This document shows positions 1 through 12,147 of a stretch of DNA of 64,000 nucleotides, one piece after another (within the stretch, counting starts at the first letter, position 1; each line of letters begins with the position of its first letter). The notes below the pieces were generated by a model. That model saw nothing but the letters and a program-made list of their open reading frames with translations. It did no database searches and had not been told where the DNA came from. Position numbers and translations under genes: made by a program. Origin of the DNA: Gloeomargaritales cyanobacterium VI4D9 (GTDB lineage: Bacteria > Cyanobacteriota > Cyanobacteriia > Gloeomargaritales > Gloeomargaritaceae); contig OV696605.1 in the NCBI GenBank assembly GCA_927797885.1, forward strand, positions 3,075,157 to 3,139,156, written 5' to 3'.

Positions 1-16
1 ATTAATAGAGGTGCCC
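1..16. repeat. Right end of a family-B MITE, cut by the window start
   Basis: The first bases read ATTAATAGAGGTGCCC, the same right-end motif that closes the two complete family-B elements at 15894-16001 and 22387-22508. The rest of the element would lie to the left of the window, so this is a partial call based only on the shared end. Confidence 0.45.
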
Positions 17-30
17 TTAAGATTAACATT

Positions 31-618
31 TCACTTGGGCAAGGCATCAGTTAACTCGTTCACGACCTTTTGTAAATCGTTTGCCAGTTGGGATGGGCGG
101 CGGCGGTTGAATAGTTCTGCCAAATTTTGGTAATACCACAATGTGCCCGTTTTGCCAGCCGTAAATCGTGACCAAAGGGTTTCTCCCAAGTTTTGATAAT
201 CCCGCCAAATACATTGGGCATTGTGAAATTTATCCGCATTTGATACAAGCAAAACCGCATCATCCATCGCTTCTAAGTGTTGAAGATAAGCCTTTTTTCT
301 TTCCCACCAATCCTCTTTGTGTCCTTCACTATTGGTATCGGTGCAACTTAATACGATTTTTAATACCTGTGTGCCAAATTGGGTGGCAATTTCCTGTTCA
401 ATCATACGCCGGGAACGACCACTATATTGGGGGGCATCCTCTAAACTATCGTGTAAAAGAGCAGCAATCGCCTGGTCTTCATTCGCCCCATGTTCTAGGG
501 CAATCGCACTGACAGCCATCAAATGACTGATGTAAGGAATAGATGTACCTTTACGCACCTGATTTTGATGCAATTCATGGGCATAAACCAAGGCTTGGGA
601 AAAACGAGAACCGAGCAT
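31..618 (-). CDS. HD-domain phosphohydrolase (RelA/SpoT-HD-like)
   Basis: About 195 residues. The N-terminal half carries an HD-superfamily pattern: a histidine in SHLMAV, then ALLHDSLED with the metal-binding HD pair, as in the hydrolase half of RelA/SpoT-type (p)ppGpp hydrolases and stand-alone small alarmone hydrolases. A possible later ligand is the D of SNADKFHN. No synthetase or TGS domain is present, so a nucleotide hydrolase role is family knowledge and the substrate is unknown. I start at 618 rather than 642 because GAGGTGG lies five bases upstream of that ATG. The first 11 bases downstream of the NYN gene stop (629) separate the two genes, which suggests one minus-strand transcript. 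Confidence 0.8.
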   Translation of the reverse strand: MLGSRFSQALVYAHELHQNQVRKGTSIPYISHLMAVSAIALEHGANEDQAIAALLHDSLEDAPQYSGRSRRMIEQEIATQFGTQVLKIVLSCTDTNSEGHKEDWWERKKAYLQHLEAMDDAVLLVSNADKFHNAQCIWRDYQNLGETLWSRFTAGKTGTLWYYQNLAELFNRRRPSQLANDLQKVVNELTDALPK

Positions 619-628
619 GATGACCACC

Positions 629-1567
629 TCATGAATGAGCATATCTGCGGGTTTGTTTTGCCGGTAGCGGGATGACCTTACCAGCGGTTAGGCAACATTT
701 GGTTAAATCCCGGAAGGGAAAGTTTTGCTGTAACTCTTGATTGGTATTGTTCCCAAAAGCCGCCACCGTGATCTGCACCCCTTGATCTCGTAGATATTTC
801 AAGGCAGGCACAAAGTCCCCATCCCCACTCATGAGGATCACATGGGCAAAAGTATTGGTTAGTAAATCCACAATGATCTGCCCATCCAAATTGGCTTTGG
901 TGTCACCATTTGCAAATTGTGTGATTTCTTTAAGATGCAGTTCCATCCCGATTTGTTGTAAATCCCGATGTAGCCGCCGTTGTTGTAAATTATTCCGGTC
1001 ATAACCGCTGTAAAAGTGAATGGCACTGGCGGGGGTATTCTTAGGCAATAACCGGGGAAGTAGTTGAGCGTAGTCCAAATCCACCCCCATTTGTCGGGCA
1101 CTGGCGTGGAGATTTGCCCCGTCAATAAATACGCCCACCCCTTGGCGAGGAATCATCCCCTGTGCCAGCATATCCACTTGAGCGTGTAATTGCATCAGTT
1201 GGTCGTTTAACTGTTGCACTTGGGGCGTTGTTGCCACTTCCATTTGGTGCAACCGTTGCTGAAGTGAATGAATTTGCTGAATAATCGGGACAGTATGTTG
1301 CCGAATTGCCGCAGGGGTATGACCATTGGTAGTTAAATCATTCACTTGGATTTGTAGCCCGTGAATTTGGTCAGCCAGTTGTGTCATTAGATGCTGATTG
1401 GTTCCCAATTTTTGGGCGATCTTTTGGTCAACAATATCATGAATTTGTTGCCATTGCCGCCGCTGGAAAAGAACTGCTACCGGCAACAGCCCAAACACCA
1501 CTTGTCTCGTCCACAGGGTCAGCAACAGCGCACCACCCCACCATCCTACTTTTGCGACCGCATTCAT
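629..1567 (-). CDS. Membrane-anchored NYN-domain protein (LabA/DUF88-like)
   Basis: A 312-residue protein with one hydrophobic segment near the N terminus (about residues 8-32), a long Gln/Leu-rich coiled-coil stretch (about 40-140), then a NYN domain: GVFIDGANL at its start and LMSGDGDFVPAL in the middle give the acidic residues of this PIN-like RNase fold. LabA, a clock-output protein of Synechococcus, belongs to the same superfamily, but no clock role can be read here. The product would tether a putative RNase to the membrane. The next gene on the strand, an HD-domain hydrolase, begins 11 bases after this stop. Confidence 0.8.
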   Translation of the reverse strand: MNAVAKVGWWGGALLLTLWTRQVVFGLLPVAVLFQRRQWQQIHDIVDQKIAQKLGTNQHLMTQLADQIHGLQIQVNDLTTNGHTPAAIRQHTVPIIQQIHSLQQRLHQMEVATTPQVQQLNDQLMQLHAQVDMLAQGMIPRQGVGVFIDGANLHASARQMGVDLDYAQLLPRLLPKNTPASAIHFYSGYDRNNLQQRRLHRDLQQIGMELHLKEITQFANGDTKANLDGQIIVDLLTNTFAHVILMSGDGDFVPALKYLRDQGVQITVAAFGNNTNQELQQNFPFRDLTKCCLTAGKVIPLPAKQTRRYAHS

Positions 1568-1631
1568 AGTTCCTCCTAAAATAGAACTGTCACAACAATC
1601 CCTTTATACCTTTAATTGGAAATATACGTTT

Positions 1632-2534
1632 CTAATGAATAGGTAGAGCCAGATTGCGGATCAGGTTGACTAGAAGAGGCGGCACCGGATCAGGGGGCAT
1701 TCCCAACTCGATTTCCAAATAGGGAAGCTCCTGGCGCACCCGTTGACCTTTGCCCAAATAAGTATGAACAATGCCCAGCAGTTGTAAATTGCCCCGTTCG
1801 GCACAAAATTCATGCCAGATGGGGATGGCTTGGGGTTCACAACTAACGATGAGATAGTGGGTACAGGCTTCCAGAATCGGTTGTTTGGCTGGGTCAACCT
1901 TACCCCCCACATCCACAATCACCAGTTGTTTTCGCCGTCGTAGATTGAGAATCGCCTGCGCCTGAAACGGGAAAAACTCTTGGGTTTCCGCCCCCCGATA
2001 CTCATCTTTGAGCGCCTGACCTTGCTGGGGGTCGGGGATTTCTAGGAACCAATTGCCCTCCCCATCCCAGTGCGCCCGTTGCAGGTACACCTCAGGACAA
2101 GTGGGCAACAGGGCTTGAAATAGGGCATGACTCAGGCGACTTTTACCGCTGTTGGGGGGACCCACGACCATCACTGCCGCCGCCAGCCGCGCCCGTTGTT
2201 CCTGGGATTGGAGTTGTAGCACCTCCCCCAGCCGCACTTCCGGGTGGTGTGTACTTACAACCACTGCCCCCAGGCGCGGGTCATAACAGGCGACCCAACG
2301 GGTGTGATGGCAGGCATGTACCAGCCAACCGTACAACCAAATTGGGGCACGTCCCGTGAGAATCACCCCCCGCCGGGGGTCTAACTCAGACGGCAGGCGC
2401 AACTCCGACAAATCCTGCGGAAACATCAGCCGATCCGGGCGCAGTAACTCAATTTCCACCACCTGACACGCCAAACCCGTTTGGGTCACATCCGGGCGCC
2501 AATGCAAACACACCGTAGGCGAGGACATCATCAT
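1632..2534 (-). CDS. csx3: Csx3 (Crn3-type ring nuclease) fused to a P-loop ATPase
   Basis: About 300 residues in two parts. Residues 1-110 match Csx3: a His pair (HACHHTRW, about 75-82) followed by YDPRLGAVVVSTHH (about 86-99). Csx3/Crn3 is a known ring nuclease that degrades cyclic tetra-adenylate and so shuts off type III signalling. Residues 120-300 form a nucleotide-binding domain with Walker A GPPNSGKS (127-134) and a hydrophobic strand ending in VIVDVGGK, which may serve as Walker B. Csx3-ATPase fusions are known beside cyanobacterial type III loci; the role of the ATPase half is unclear. The gene diverges from the CRISPR operon across about 105 bases. Any of three clustered ATGs (2534, 2531, 2528) could be the start. 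Confidence 0.85.
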   Translation of the reverse strand: MMMSSPTVCLHWRPDVTQTGLACQVVEIELLRPDRLMFPQDLSELRLPSELDPRRGVILTGRAPIWLYGWLVHACHHTRWVACYDPRLGAVVVSTHHPEVRLGEVLQLQSQEQRARLAAAVMVVGPPNSGKSRLSHALFQALLPTCPEVYLQRAHWDGEGNWFLEIPDPQQGQALKDEYRGAETQEFFPFQAQAILNLRRRKQLVIVDVGGKVDPAKQPILEACTHYLIVSCEPQAIPIWHEFCAERGNLQLLGIVHTYLGKGQRVRQELPYLEIELGMPPDPVPPLLVNLIRNLALPIH

Positions 2535-2639
2535 GACCAAATCTGTAATCCAAAGTGAATCATAAAGTTTTCTGGAAGGATAAAGTTCTAACCCTGGCTA
2601 CTCTGGTTATGATGATATAACCCAAAAGGTAGGTGAACG
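2535..2639. promoter_or_regulatory. Divergent promoter region between csx3-ATPase and the CRISPR effector operon
   Basis: This AT-rich gap must hold both outward promoters. On the plus strand, TATGAT (2608-2613) and TATAAC (2616-2621) are possible -10 boxes; no good -35 hexamer stands at the usual distance. AGGTGAACG just before 2640 supplies the ribosome binding site for the CARF-RelE gene. The WYL protein two genes downstream is a candidate regulator of this region, by analogy with other WYL proteins only. Confidence 0.4.
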
Positions 2640-3749
2640 ATGTTTGCTACTGTGATGGTTTCCCCCTGCGGTACCAGTACGCTGACCAATCAAGCCGATG
2701 GTGAGATCAAAGGACTACTCACTGAAACCGCTAATAGCCAAGAACAAGACTTAACCTCAGAGCAAAAGTTAATTTTAGAACAATACATTGAGCAACGACG
2801 GTCAGAAATCCTACAAGCTGATATTGCCAAAGTACGCAAATGGAGTGCTGAATTAAATGGCATTTTGAGCTACTACCAGAATCAAATTCCCCCTAAACAA
2901 GACATTCATTTTTTATTAGCAACTGCCACCTATCAAGGGCAAAAGACGGCGAGCATCATTCAATCCTGGTTAGAAAAATATGGGTGTTGCGTCCAAATTG
3001 TGAGCATCTCTAAATACTTAAATGTGAATAATACAGAAAATTTTCGTATAGCGATGAGTGAGCTGGTAAAGTGGGCAGAAGATACCTTACCAGGGTATCG
3101 AAAAAGCAATTATAAAATTGTATTCAATCTCACGGGCGGGTTCAAAAGTGTGAATGGTTTTTTGCAGGCGATGGGAATGTTTTACGCCGATGAATGTGTG
3201 TATATTTTTCAAAGCTCCAGCGAATTGTTGCGGATTCCCCGCCTGCCCGTGAAACTTGACCCGGAAGGGATTATTGGAGAGAACCTAACCGTCTTTCGTC
3301 GCTTAGCGCAAGATGAAAAGCTACCCCTCGAAATGTGTCGTGCCATTCCTGAAACATTGCTTTATCAAGTTGGGGATGAGGTCGAGCTTTCTGCATGGGG
3401 TAAATTGCTCTGGAACCGTTGCAAAGACGACTATTACAGCGAACAGTTGCTAGAACCTCTTAGCCCAAAAATCCGCTATTCAGAAACCTTCCAAAAAACA
3501 TTTGCTTCCCTACCCCCAGACCGGAAAAAAATCGTTAATGAACGCCTGGATCAACTGAGTCGTTGTTTGGAAGGAAACCAAAATGATAACCCCAAATCCC
3601 TAGATTTCAAAACACTTAAGGGAAATCCCTGTCCACCCTCAACCCATGAATGCGATGCCTGGAGTGACTTGGATGCAAAACGCATCTTTGGGCATTTTGA
3701 ACATGAAACTTTTGTGATTGACAAGCTCGATAAGGGGTTACATAGATGA
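2640..3749 (+). CDS. CARF-RelE fusion ribonuclease (Cami1-like, cOA-activated)
   Basis: A 369-residue two-domain protein. Residues about 86-215 form a CARF sensor of the APE2256 (TIGR02619) type: strand IHFLLATATYQGQKTASI, then the signature FNLTGGFKSVNGFLQAMG (162-179) and VYIFQSS. The C-terminal 95 residues (SETFQKTFASLPPDRKK ... FKTLKG ... AWSDLDAKRIFG) look like a RelE/ParE-type mRNA interferase fold with its LKG turn. CARF-RelE proteins have been described as Cami1, which cut ribosome-bound mRNA when cyclic oligoadenylate is bound; the same job is inferred here. Residues 1-85 are extra and helical. The stop overlaps the next start (ATGA, 3746), implying coupling to the WYL gene. ATG at 2655 is an alternative start. 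Confidence 0.85.
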   Translation: MFATVMVSPCGTSTLTNQADGEIKGLLTETANSQEQDLTSEQKLILEQYIEQRRSEILQADIAKVRKWSAELNGILSYYQNQIPPKQDIHFLLATATYQGQKTASIIQSWLEKYGCCVQIVSISKYLNVNNTENFRIAMSELVKWAEDTLPGYRKSNYKIVFNLTGGFKSVNGFLQAMGMFYADECVYIFQSSSELLRIPRLPVKLDPEGIIGENLTVFRRLAQDEKLPLEMCRAIPETLLYQVGDEVELSAWGKLLWNRCKDDYYSEQLLEPLSPKIRYSETFQKTFASLPPDRKKIVNERLDQLSRCLEGNQNDNPKSLDFKTLKGNPCPPSTHECDAWSDLDAKRIFGHFEHETFVIDKLDKGLHR

Positions 3750-5089
3750 AGTTTGACTTACCGTTAAGCGTCTCCGTTTTAGATTGGTTATCCGGGCATC
3801 GTTTGGCTGAACGATTGAGTTTTTCTGTGCGGCTATGGGTACTTTTGCACAAACTTTATGACGATTCTGAAGACAGTTGGAGTGATTTACCCGAAGCATT
3901 CACCTACACCGATGTGCGTGACCGATTATTATCACCTGCCCATCCCCGGCAAGATCCAAGTCATGGGCAAAAAATTCTCTGTCCTGACCCAGAATGTATT
4001 TGTCATATCCCATTAAGCTACTGGGTGGAACCGATTGCTGATGAACTGCGCCATGCTCTAGCGATACCTGAACCAATCTGGGAAGAATATTTGGTAGAAA
4101 AACCCTTTAACCATTCCCATCGCACCCTTCGCAAAACCTTACCTCATTTAGTGGAAAGTGGCTGGCTGAAATCCCTTCCCAATGCTAAATTTATGCGCTT
4201 GTCCCTAGACTATTTACCCCAACTACCTCGTGGACATCACTCTGAAGCACTATCTCTAATTTATAGCCTTAATGTGTTAAATGATATTGCCTTTATTGAC
4301 CCTCGTATATCATTATTACTTGCTAATTTACAAGAGAATAACCAACAAGAGCAACGGATTTTTATTCACTTGGATTTTATTTTTTCACCGAATACTCAAG
4401 ACCAGGCAGATGACCTGCAATGTCAACTGAATGAAATATGGTCGCAACCAGACATTAGTCCCATCGAATTTATCTACAATACCCGCCATAATGGTCAACA
4501 AGAAATGATTACCTATCCGGTCTGTTTATTTTATGCCCGTAGAGCCAAATACTTGAGCGCCTATGGTCAAACACCAAATCAGTCTTGCGGTTGGTATAAC
4601 TTCCGTCTTGACCGGATTATTTCTAAAAAGTTTAAGGTTCTAGACTGGTCAGATGTGAGAATCATGCCGGATTTATTAAATCTAAGGAAGCGCAAGAAAC
4701 TACCCACACCAGAACAAGTACAAATGGCATGGCATGAAGCATGGGGGACGGACTTTTATCTAGAAAAAGCTTTGATGATTTTACGATTTGACCCAGACTT
4801 TGCCCGTCGCTATATTGATGGCACGGAGCGACACCCCACCTTTCAGAGAATCCCCTACCCAAAAATTCTGCAGTTAATTCGTAATCACCCAGAGCGACAG
4901 CACATTCAACAGATTCTCCAGCAACGCTCTCCGAATGATGCTTACTATCAAGCTCAGGTGCGGCTGGGTGATACCGATTTAATCATGCGTTTGCGGGATT
5001 GGCGACCCAATGGCGAAGTAATTGCTCCGTTAAAACTACGGGCACAGATGCGTGCTGAAGCCCAAAAGGAATTGAGCTTTTATCAATAA
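3746..5089 (+). CDS. CRISPR-associated WYL-domain protein, TIGR03985 family
   Basis: A 447-residue protein of the cyanobacterial CRISPR-linked family TIGR03985. The N-terminal half contains a predicted helical, DNA-binding-like region (about 100-160, including RTLRKTLPHLVESGWL). The C-terminal half has the WYL-like signature RAKYLSAYGQTP...WYNFRLDRI followed by a conserved AWGTDFYL segment. WYL proteins commonly bind DNA and respond to a nucleic-acid-type ligand, so this is the best candidate for a transcriptional regulator of the locus; direct evidence is lacking. It overlaps the CARF-RelE stop by four bases and is followed after 13 bases by a strong site, AAAGGAGGT, for the next gene. Confidence 0.8.
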   Translation: MKFDLPLSVSVLDWLSGHRLAERLSFSVRLWVLLHKLYDDSEDSWSDLPEAFTYTDVRDRLLSPAHPRQDPSHGQKILCPDPECICHIPLSYWVEPIADELRHALAIPEPIWEEYLVEKPFNHSHRTLRKTLPHLVESGWLKSLPNAKFMRLSLDYLPQLPRGHHSEALSLIYSLNVLNDIAFIDPRISLLLANLQENNQQEQRIFIHLDFIFSPNTQDQADDLQCQLNEIWSQPDISPIEFIYNTRHNGQQEMITYPVCLFYARRAKYLSAYGQTPNQSCGWYNFRLDRIISKKFKVLDWSDVRIMPDLLNLRKRKKLPTPEQVQMAWHEAWGTDFYLEKALMILRFDPDFARRYIDGTERHPTFQRIPYPKILQLIRNHPERQHIQQILQQRSPNDAYYQAQVRLGDTDLIMRLRDWRPNGEVIAPLKLRAQMRAEAQKELSFYQ

Positions 5090-5102
5090 AAGGAGGTAGA
5101 TA

Positions 5103-6374
5103 ATGACGATATTAATCACCACAATTGGCAACACAGAATACACAGAGACAACCTATTACTTTTCCGATCAGACCCGTTACAGAACTTGCTATGTGGCAGA
5201 AGCAATCGCTTGTATAAAAAATGTGGATCAAGTGGTTTTCCTAATGACCGAACAAGCCTGTGTGAAACATTGGCAGAAACTACAAGAGCGTTTTCATAGT
5301 CTTGAACCTGTTATTAGCATTACGAAAAGGGATATACCGGATGGCAAAAATGAGACAGAAACTTGGCAAATTTTTGATGCTTTAGTAGACACGGTACCTG
5401 CCAACTCCCAAGTGATTTTTGACATTACCCATGCGTTTCGTTCGATTCCTCTATTCGTATTATTAGCTACCTTGTTACTTCGCAAAGCAAAACAGGTAGA
5501 AATCCAGGGATTATACTATGGTATGTATCAGAAAAACGAGATAGAAACTCCAATCATTGACTTGACTCCAGCAGTGCGACTGATAGACTGGCTGACTGCA
5601 ACGGATAAATTCATCTCGACTGGCTCAGCGGTTGAGCTAGGAGCTTTATTACGGACAGTACACCAGGATTTTTATCATTCACAAAAATTGATAAAAGATA
5701 TACATAAACCAACCAAACTACAAAATTTTGGTCGAGCGATTCAAGATGTTTCTCGCTCTATTGAATTGATAAGACCTGTACATTTGCTCCGAGAAGATTT
5801 ACCGAAATTGATAAAGCATTCTACGCCAGAACTCGAACAAGAAATTGGGGTGTTTTCTAAGCCATTTGGTCTAATGTTAAAACAGGTTCGTCAGAGCTAT
5901 ATACCACTTGCTCTATCTCATGCCAACGCCAGTGCCATGGAACAAATATACAAGCAGTTTTTACTTTTGCAATGGTACGTAGAAAAGCAATTTACAATTC
6001 ATGCCCTCTTGATGGCGCGTGAGTGGGTAGTTTCTGCCTTATGTTTATTAGATGGACGAGAAGATTATCGCAAACGTGAGCATCGTGAACAGATTGAGAA
6101 CCAACTTAACGCTATTAGATTTGGAAAGGATCATCCAGGGTCAAATCTAACAATTACAGCTCATGTTACAGACGTTAAAACCCTTGTGGATTTCTGGAGC
6201 CGCTTGGGTGACTATCGTAATGATATTGCCCATGTACAAATGAATGAATCTCCGCTTGATAGTCAGGCTCTAGAGAAATTTGCTCTTAGGGAGTTAATAC
6301 CCACTTTGCAATCCCTTTTCCCCTCTCTAACCCAATCACCCGAATTGGAAGTGGTTAATTCTAACAGATGTTAA
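5103..6374 (+). CDS. csx2: CARF-HEPN ribonuclease, Csx1/Csx2 family (DxTHG type)
   Basis: A 423-residue protein. The N-terminal CARF domain begins MTILITTIGN and carries FDITHAFRS at 106-114, the DxTHG motif of the TM1812/TIGR02221 family with Ala in place of Gly. The C-terminal region is helical and ends in a HEPN domain with RNDIAH (R372-H377), the Rx4H active site of metal-independent RNases. The family cuts single-stranded RNA when cyclic oligoadenylate binds the CARF dimer. With the CARF-RelE protein three genes away, the locus encodes two different RNases that could share one signal. A near-perfect AAAGGAGGT precedes the start. The end overlaps nothing functional; cmr2 starts 30 bases later. 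Confidence 0.9.
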   Translation: MTILITTIGNTEYTETTYYFSDQTRYRTCYVAEAIACIKNVDQVVFLMTEQACVKHWQKLQERFHSLEPVISITKRDIPDGKNETETWQIFDALVDTVPANSQVIFDITHAFRSIPLFVLLATLLLRKAKQVEIQGLYYGMYQKNEIETPIIDLTPAVRLIDWLTATDKFISTGSAVELGALLRTVHQDFYHSQKLIKDIHKPTKLQNFGRAIQDVSRSIELIRPVHLLREDLPKLIKHSTPELEQEIGVFSKPFGLMLKQVRQSYIPLALSHANASAMEQIYKQFLLLQWYVEKQFTIHALLMAREWVVSALCLLDGREDYRKREHREQIENQLNAIRFGKDHPGSNLTITAHVTDVKTLVDFWSRLGDYRNDIAHVQMNESPLDSQALEKFALRELIPTLQSLFPSLTQSPELEVVNSNRC

Positions 6375-6403
6375 CCTCAAATTCACTGGAAGGAGAAGGA
6401 GCG

Positions 6404-9396
6404 ATGACTCAAAAGCACTACTGGCAAGCCAAAATCTGGGGGCTACTACACGACCCAGCCTTGAAAGCGCTGCATGATGCTTCGGGTCGGGCAAGGGAAG
6501 GAGTTTGGCCGTTATTAGAGGTCATGCAGGATTGGGTTTCTCCCAAATCAGATGGTGCTTCTGATTATCAGAAATATATTGGTGATGCGGATTTGATTGC
6601 CTCTGCCAGTGACCGCTCAGCCATTGGCAATTTGCCTGTTGCCATTGATTACCAAACAATTGACCGGGGTTTGACGCTTGGCACCGGACTGGAAATCACT
6701 CACTTATTATCAGCGGAGGCAATTTTCTGGGAATTGCAAGATGATGAGCATTACAGCTTACAGATAGCTGGGAACCGAGCAGAGTATTTACGAGACTGCG
6801 AAAAGTCAGTTATTCCCGATTCGATTAAAGCATCTGACGATTTTCAAAAAGTATTTTGGTGGTTCTGGCGATGCTTCCCAGAGGCAATCTGTCGAAAGTT
6901 TAATGATGATAGTTTGATGCTCATGCCTGCGGAAACCCGCTTACCAGATGGTTCGATTTGGAGTCATGCAAGTATCACTTCGGCTCTGGCGGGATGTTTG
7001 GCAGGATATACTGCGCCTCAGAAAACCCGTCCCCATCTAGCTACGTTTACATTTAGTCCCATCCAAGAACTCATCAAAGCGAGCCGTAAAATGCGCGATT
7101 TTTGGGCAGGGTCTTGGTTATTGCATTATCTATCAGCCAGAATTTGCTGGAAGTTAGCCCTGAAATACGGGCCGGACTGCTTACTTTATCCCAGTTTATA
7201 TGCTCAGCCCTTGATTGATTATTGGTTACTAGAGAAGTACCCAGACTTCTCAGATTTAGTTAAAAAACCGTCGGCGGAAAAATTGCTAACAGCAGGGTTT
7301 CCTAATGTAATTATGGTGCTTTTACCGGAGGACAAAGTTAAAGCCGCTATGCAAACGGCTCAGCAAACGTTACGGGAAGAGTGGCTACATTTAGGTAAAT
7401 TAGCTTTTAACTTTTTACAACAGAGATACTGGATGCAGCATAGGCTTGATGAATCTGATTTGACTTGGCAAGGCTGGCTAGAACATCAATGGCAACATTA
7501 CTGGGCGGCGGTTCCGTTGGGTCATCCTAACTGTCGATTAAAAGATACAGGAATTCTGCGCTCTCAAGGTTCTATTGATGAGGATCAATGGGTAACCACT
7601 CAGAATCAAACCTATCACTTGACTGATAAACAGCGATTATTTGTAGATAAAGAGCTAACATTTTTACGAGCTATTTTTTTGGATAAAAATAACAATCCTC
7701 GTCCTTATAAGCCCGGTGTTAACATTGGCTCTTGGTGGGCAGCGGTGGTGGATGAAGCCCGCAAGGTACAAGCTGCTTGTAAAAATGCTCGTGATTGGGA
7801 GTTACCCGTAGCTTTTGGACCTCGTAGCACTATCTCTGGTATTGGCTCAGTGGTGCATCCTTCTCCGGGTAATTCCTGGATTACAGAGGGAGAGAGCCAG
7901 CACTATTGGGCACGAAGTGCAGGACTTTTTGATGGGCGAGAACAGCTCAATGCCACTGAAACTGTTAAGCGGGTTCTACATAAAATTTTGCCTGAACTTT
8001 TTTCTGATTGTGGGGAGGAGAAAATTGCTACATCCTATCCTGATTTGACTGGTGGCGTTGCTGGTTATCTTAAAACGCATAGCCAAAAAGAGAGAAAACA
8101 TTTTGAACGTGCTTGCAAAGCCATTCAACAAGAGCATCCCTGGGTCAATGAGGTGATTCAGGATATGCACAATAAATGGGGAATCCCTTGGGCAGATGAA
8201 CGAGAAAATGTACAAGAATTTCAGTATCATCCCCGTTTGTTAAATGCAGGTTGGCTGGTAGAAGATGCCGATGTTGATGATGTAATAAAAAAAGAGTATC
8301 AAAGTGAAATTAATAACACTCTAAAGCGGTTCTATCCAGGCGTTAATCCAGCGAGTTGGTACGTGATTGGGGCAGGGGATGGCGACGGCATGAGTGATTG
8401 GCTCAAGGGTAAAAAAATGAAGCAATACTATAACTACTTGCCTACACCACTTAAAAATCTTGCTGATGGTCACAATGAACAAATTGGTCATGTGTTTAAT
8501 ACTCAGGAACTAGAAGAGGTTGGCTCTCAATTTAGTGAGTTTGTTAAGGATCAAGAAATCAAGAAACGCATGGGGCCATCCACTCACAATGCTTTGAGCC
8601 GGGCATTATTGGATTTTTCCAATCAACTTGTGCCTTATTTGACAGAGCGGCGGTATGCAGGTCGTCTGATTTATGGAGGTGGGGATGATGTTTTAGCTTA
8701 TACTAATTTATGGGAGTGGGACGAGTGGTTGTGGGATATTCGTCAGTGTTTTCGGGGGCAAGCCGACCCTGCTGGAGAATTTGATAATCAAGGCAACTAC
8801 TGGCAATGGAAGGGGTCAGAATTACCTAAAGGATTGAGCAAGCGTCCTTTATTTACAATGGGTTCAACAGCAACAATTAGTTTTGGTGTTGTGATTGCTC
8901 ATCAATCCGTACCATTAGCGATTGCTTTAGAGAATCTTTGGGAAGCAGAAAACCAAGCAAAGAAATATAAAGATGAGCGGGAGAATAAAAAAGATGCTGT
9001 GCAGGTGCGGGTACTTTATGCCAATGGTAATCAGCTACAGGCTACGAGTAAATTTGAGACGTTCGATAAATGGAAAGACATTTTGGACTTTGACTGGAAG
9101 AAATACAATTTAGAGGAAGAGCAAGGTTCTCTTTTTGAACAAGCCGCACAAATTTGGGAGCAACATCCTGCGCCGATTCAAGAAGCCATCTCAAAGTGGG
9201 TAGTTGTTTTTTGTGAACGGCGGGATGTATTCCAAAGCAAAGAAGATGCCAAGAATGATTTCCACCAAAAGCTCTGTGCATTTCTGAAGCATATCTGGGA
9301 GTATAGCCAAGTAGAGGAACGAGACAGGCAAATTCAAAATTGGTTAAAATTAGCGGCTTTTAATTTACGCAATCGCTCTATTAGACTTGGAGAGTG

Positions 9397-9397
<1 letters not shown>
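6404..9397 (+). CDS. cmr2: Cas10/Cmr2, type III-B large subunit with HD and GGDD motifs
   Basis: A 997-residue Cas10 of the Cmr2 type. The N terminus holds the nuclease HD motifs (WGLLHDPALKALHD, residues 12-25). The palm carries GGDD at about 759-762 (RLIYGGGDDVLAYT), the site that makes cyclic oligoadenylate from ATP. A proline/glycine-rich hydrophobic segment, GSTATISFGVVIAHQS, follows, as in other Cmr2 proteins. Both activities look intact: target-RNA-stimulated DNA cutting and second-messenger synthesis. I use ATG 6404, which has AAGGAGAAGGAG just upstream, not the in-frame ATG at 6368. The stop TGA overlaps a tiny hydrophobic reading frame (9397-9534) before cmr3. Confidence 0.95.
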
Positions 9398-11469
<2,072 letters not shown>

Positions 11470-11473
<4 letters not shown>

Positions 11474-12147
11474 CAATTTTAGTGGGTAATTTAGTTAAAC
11501 CCTATGCTCAATGGCAAGTGGCTACTTGGCAAGACTATGAACGGCTGAGAGACGATCCATCTTTGGAGCGAGTACAGCTATTCTATTATAATCATCAACT
11601 TTTAGTAGAAAATATGGGATGGGAAGGAATTTTACATTCAGAAGTGCGTGAACTTCTGTCAGCAATTTTGGTAATGTGGCTAATGCGACATCCTGAGATT
11701 AAATCTAAAATCTTGGGTAGTTGTTTAATGGAAAAAGCAGGCAAACAAGCCGCCGCCCCTGATATTCTGGTATATTTAGGAGAAAATCTACTCCAATATC
11801 AAAAAGGTGAATCCAGAAGAATCAATCTCGATCAACAACGCCCTCCTGATTTAGTGATTGAAGTTGCCGATACTACTTTGGATTCTGATTTAGATCAAAA
11901 GAAACACCTCTACGCCGCATTAGGTATTCCTGAATACTGGGTCATTGATGCCCAAGGTAGCCAAGTTTTTATTTTCATTCTTAGCAATCAAGAGTACTAT
12001 AGAAGTGAAGTCTCTCAACTAATATCAGGGTTTACTGAGCAACTTTTATCTGAAGCGATAGATCAAATGAAGCTAGGTTCAAATATCTCAGCCGCCTCTT
12101 GGTTCAGCCAACAGTTATCACAATCCCTATCTACGGAGGTATCCTAA
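11470..12147 (+). CDS. Uma2-family (DUF820) PD-(D/E)XK-fold protein, operon copy 1
   Basis: A 225-residue Uma2/DUF820 protein. The core has APDILVYLGE (first acidic residue) and PPDLVIEVADTTLDSDLDQKKHLYAALGIPEYWVID, with the acidic E and the K-rich helix expected for a restriction-like nuclease fold. Uma2 proteins are very numerous in cyanobacteria and mostly uncharacterised. This copy is joined at both ends: ATGA overlap with cmr4 and TAATG overlap with cmr5. Nothing suggests a broken gene, since the core residues are present. A function inside the Cmr system is inference from position only. Confidence 0.85.

Noticed and set aside
629-1567. NYN-domain RNase as a CRISPR component
   Set aside because: It is separated from the locus and on its own strand unit with an HD gene; proximity alone is weak.
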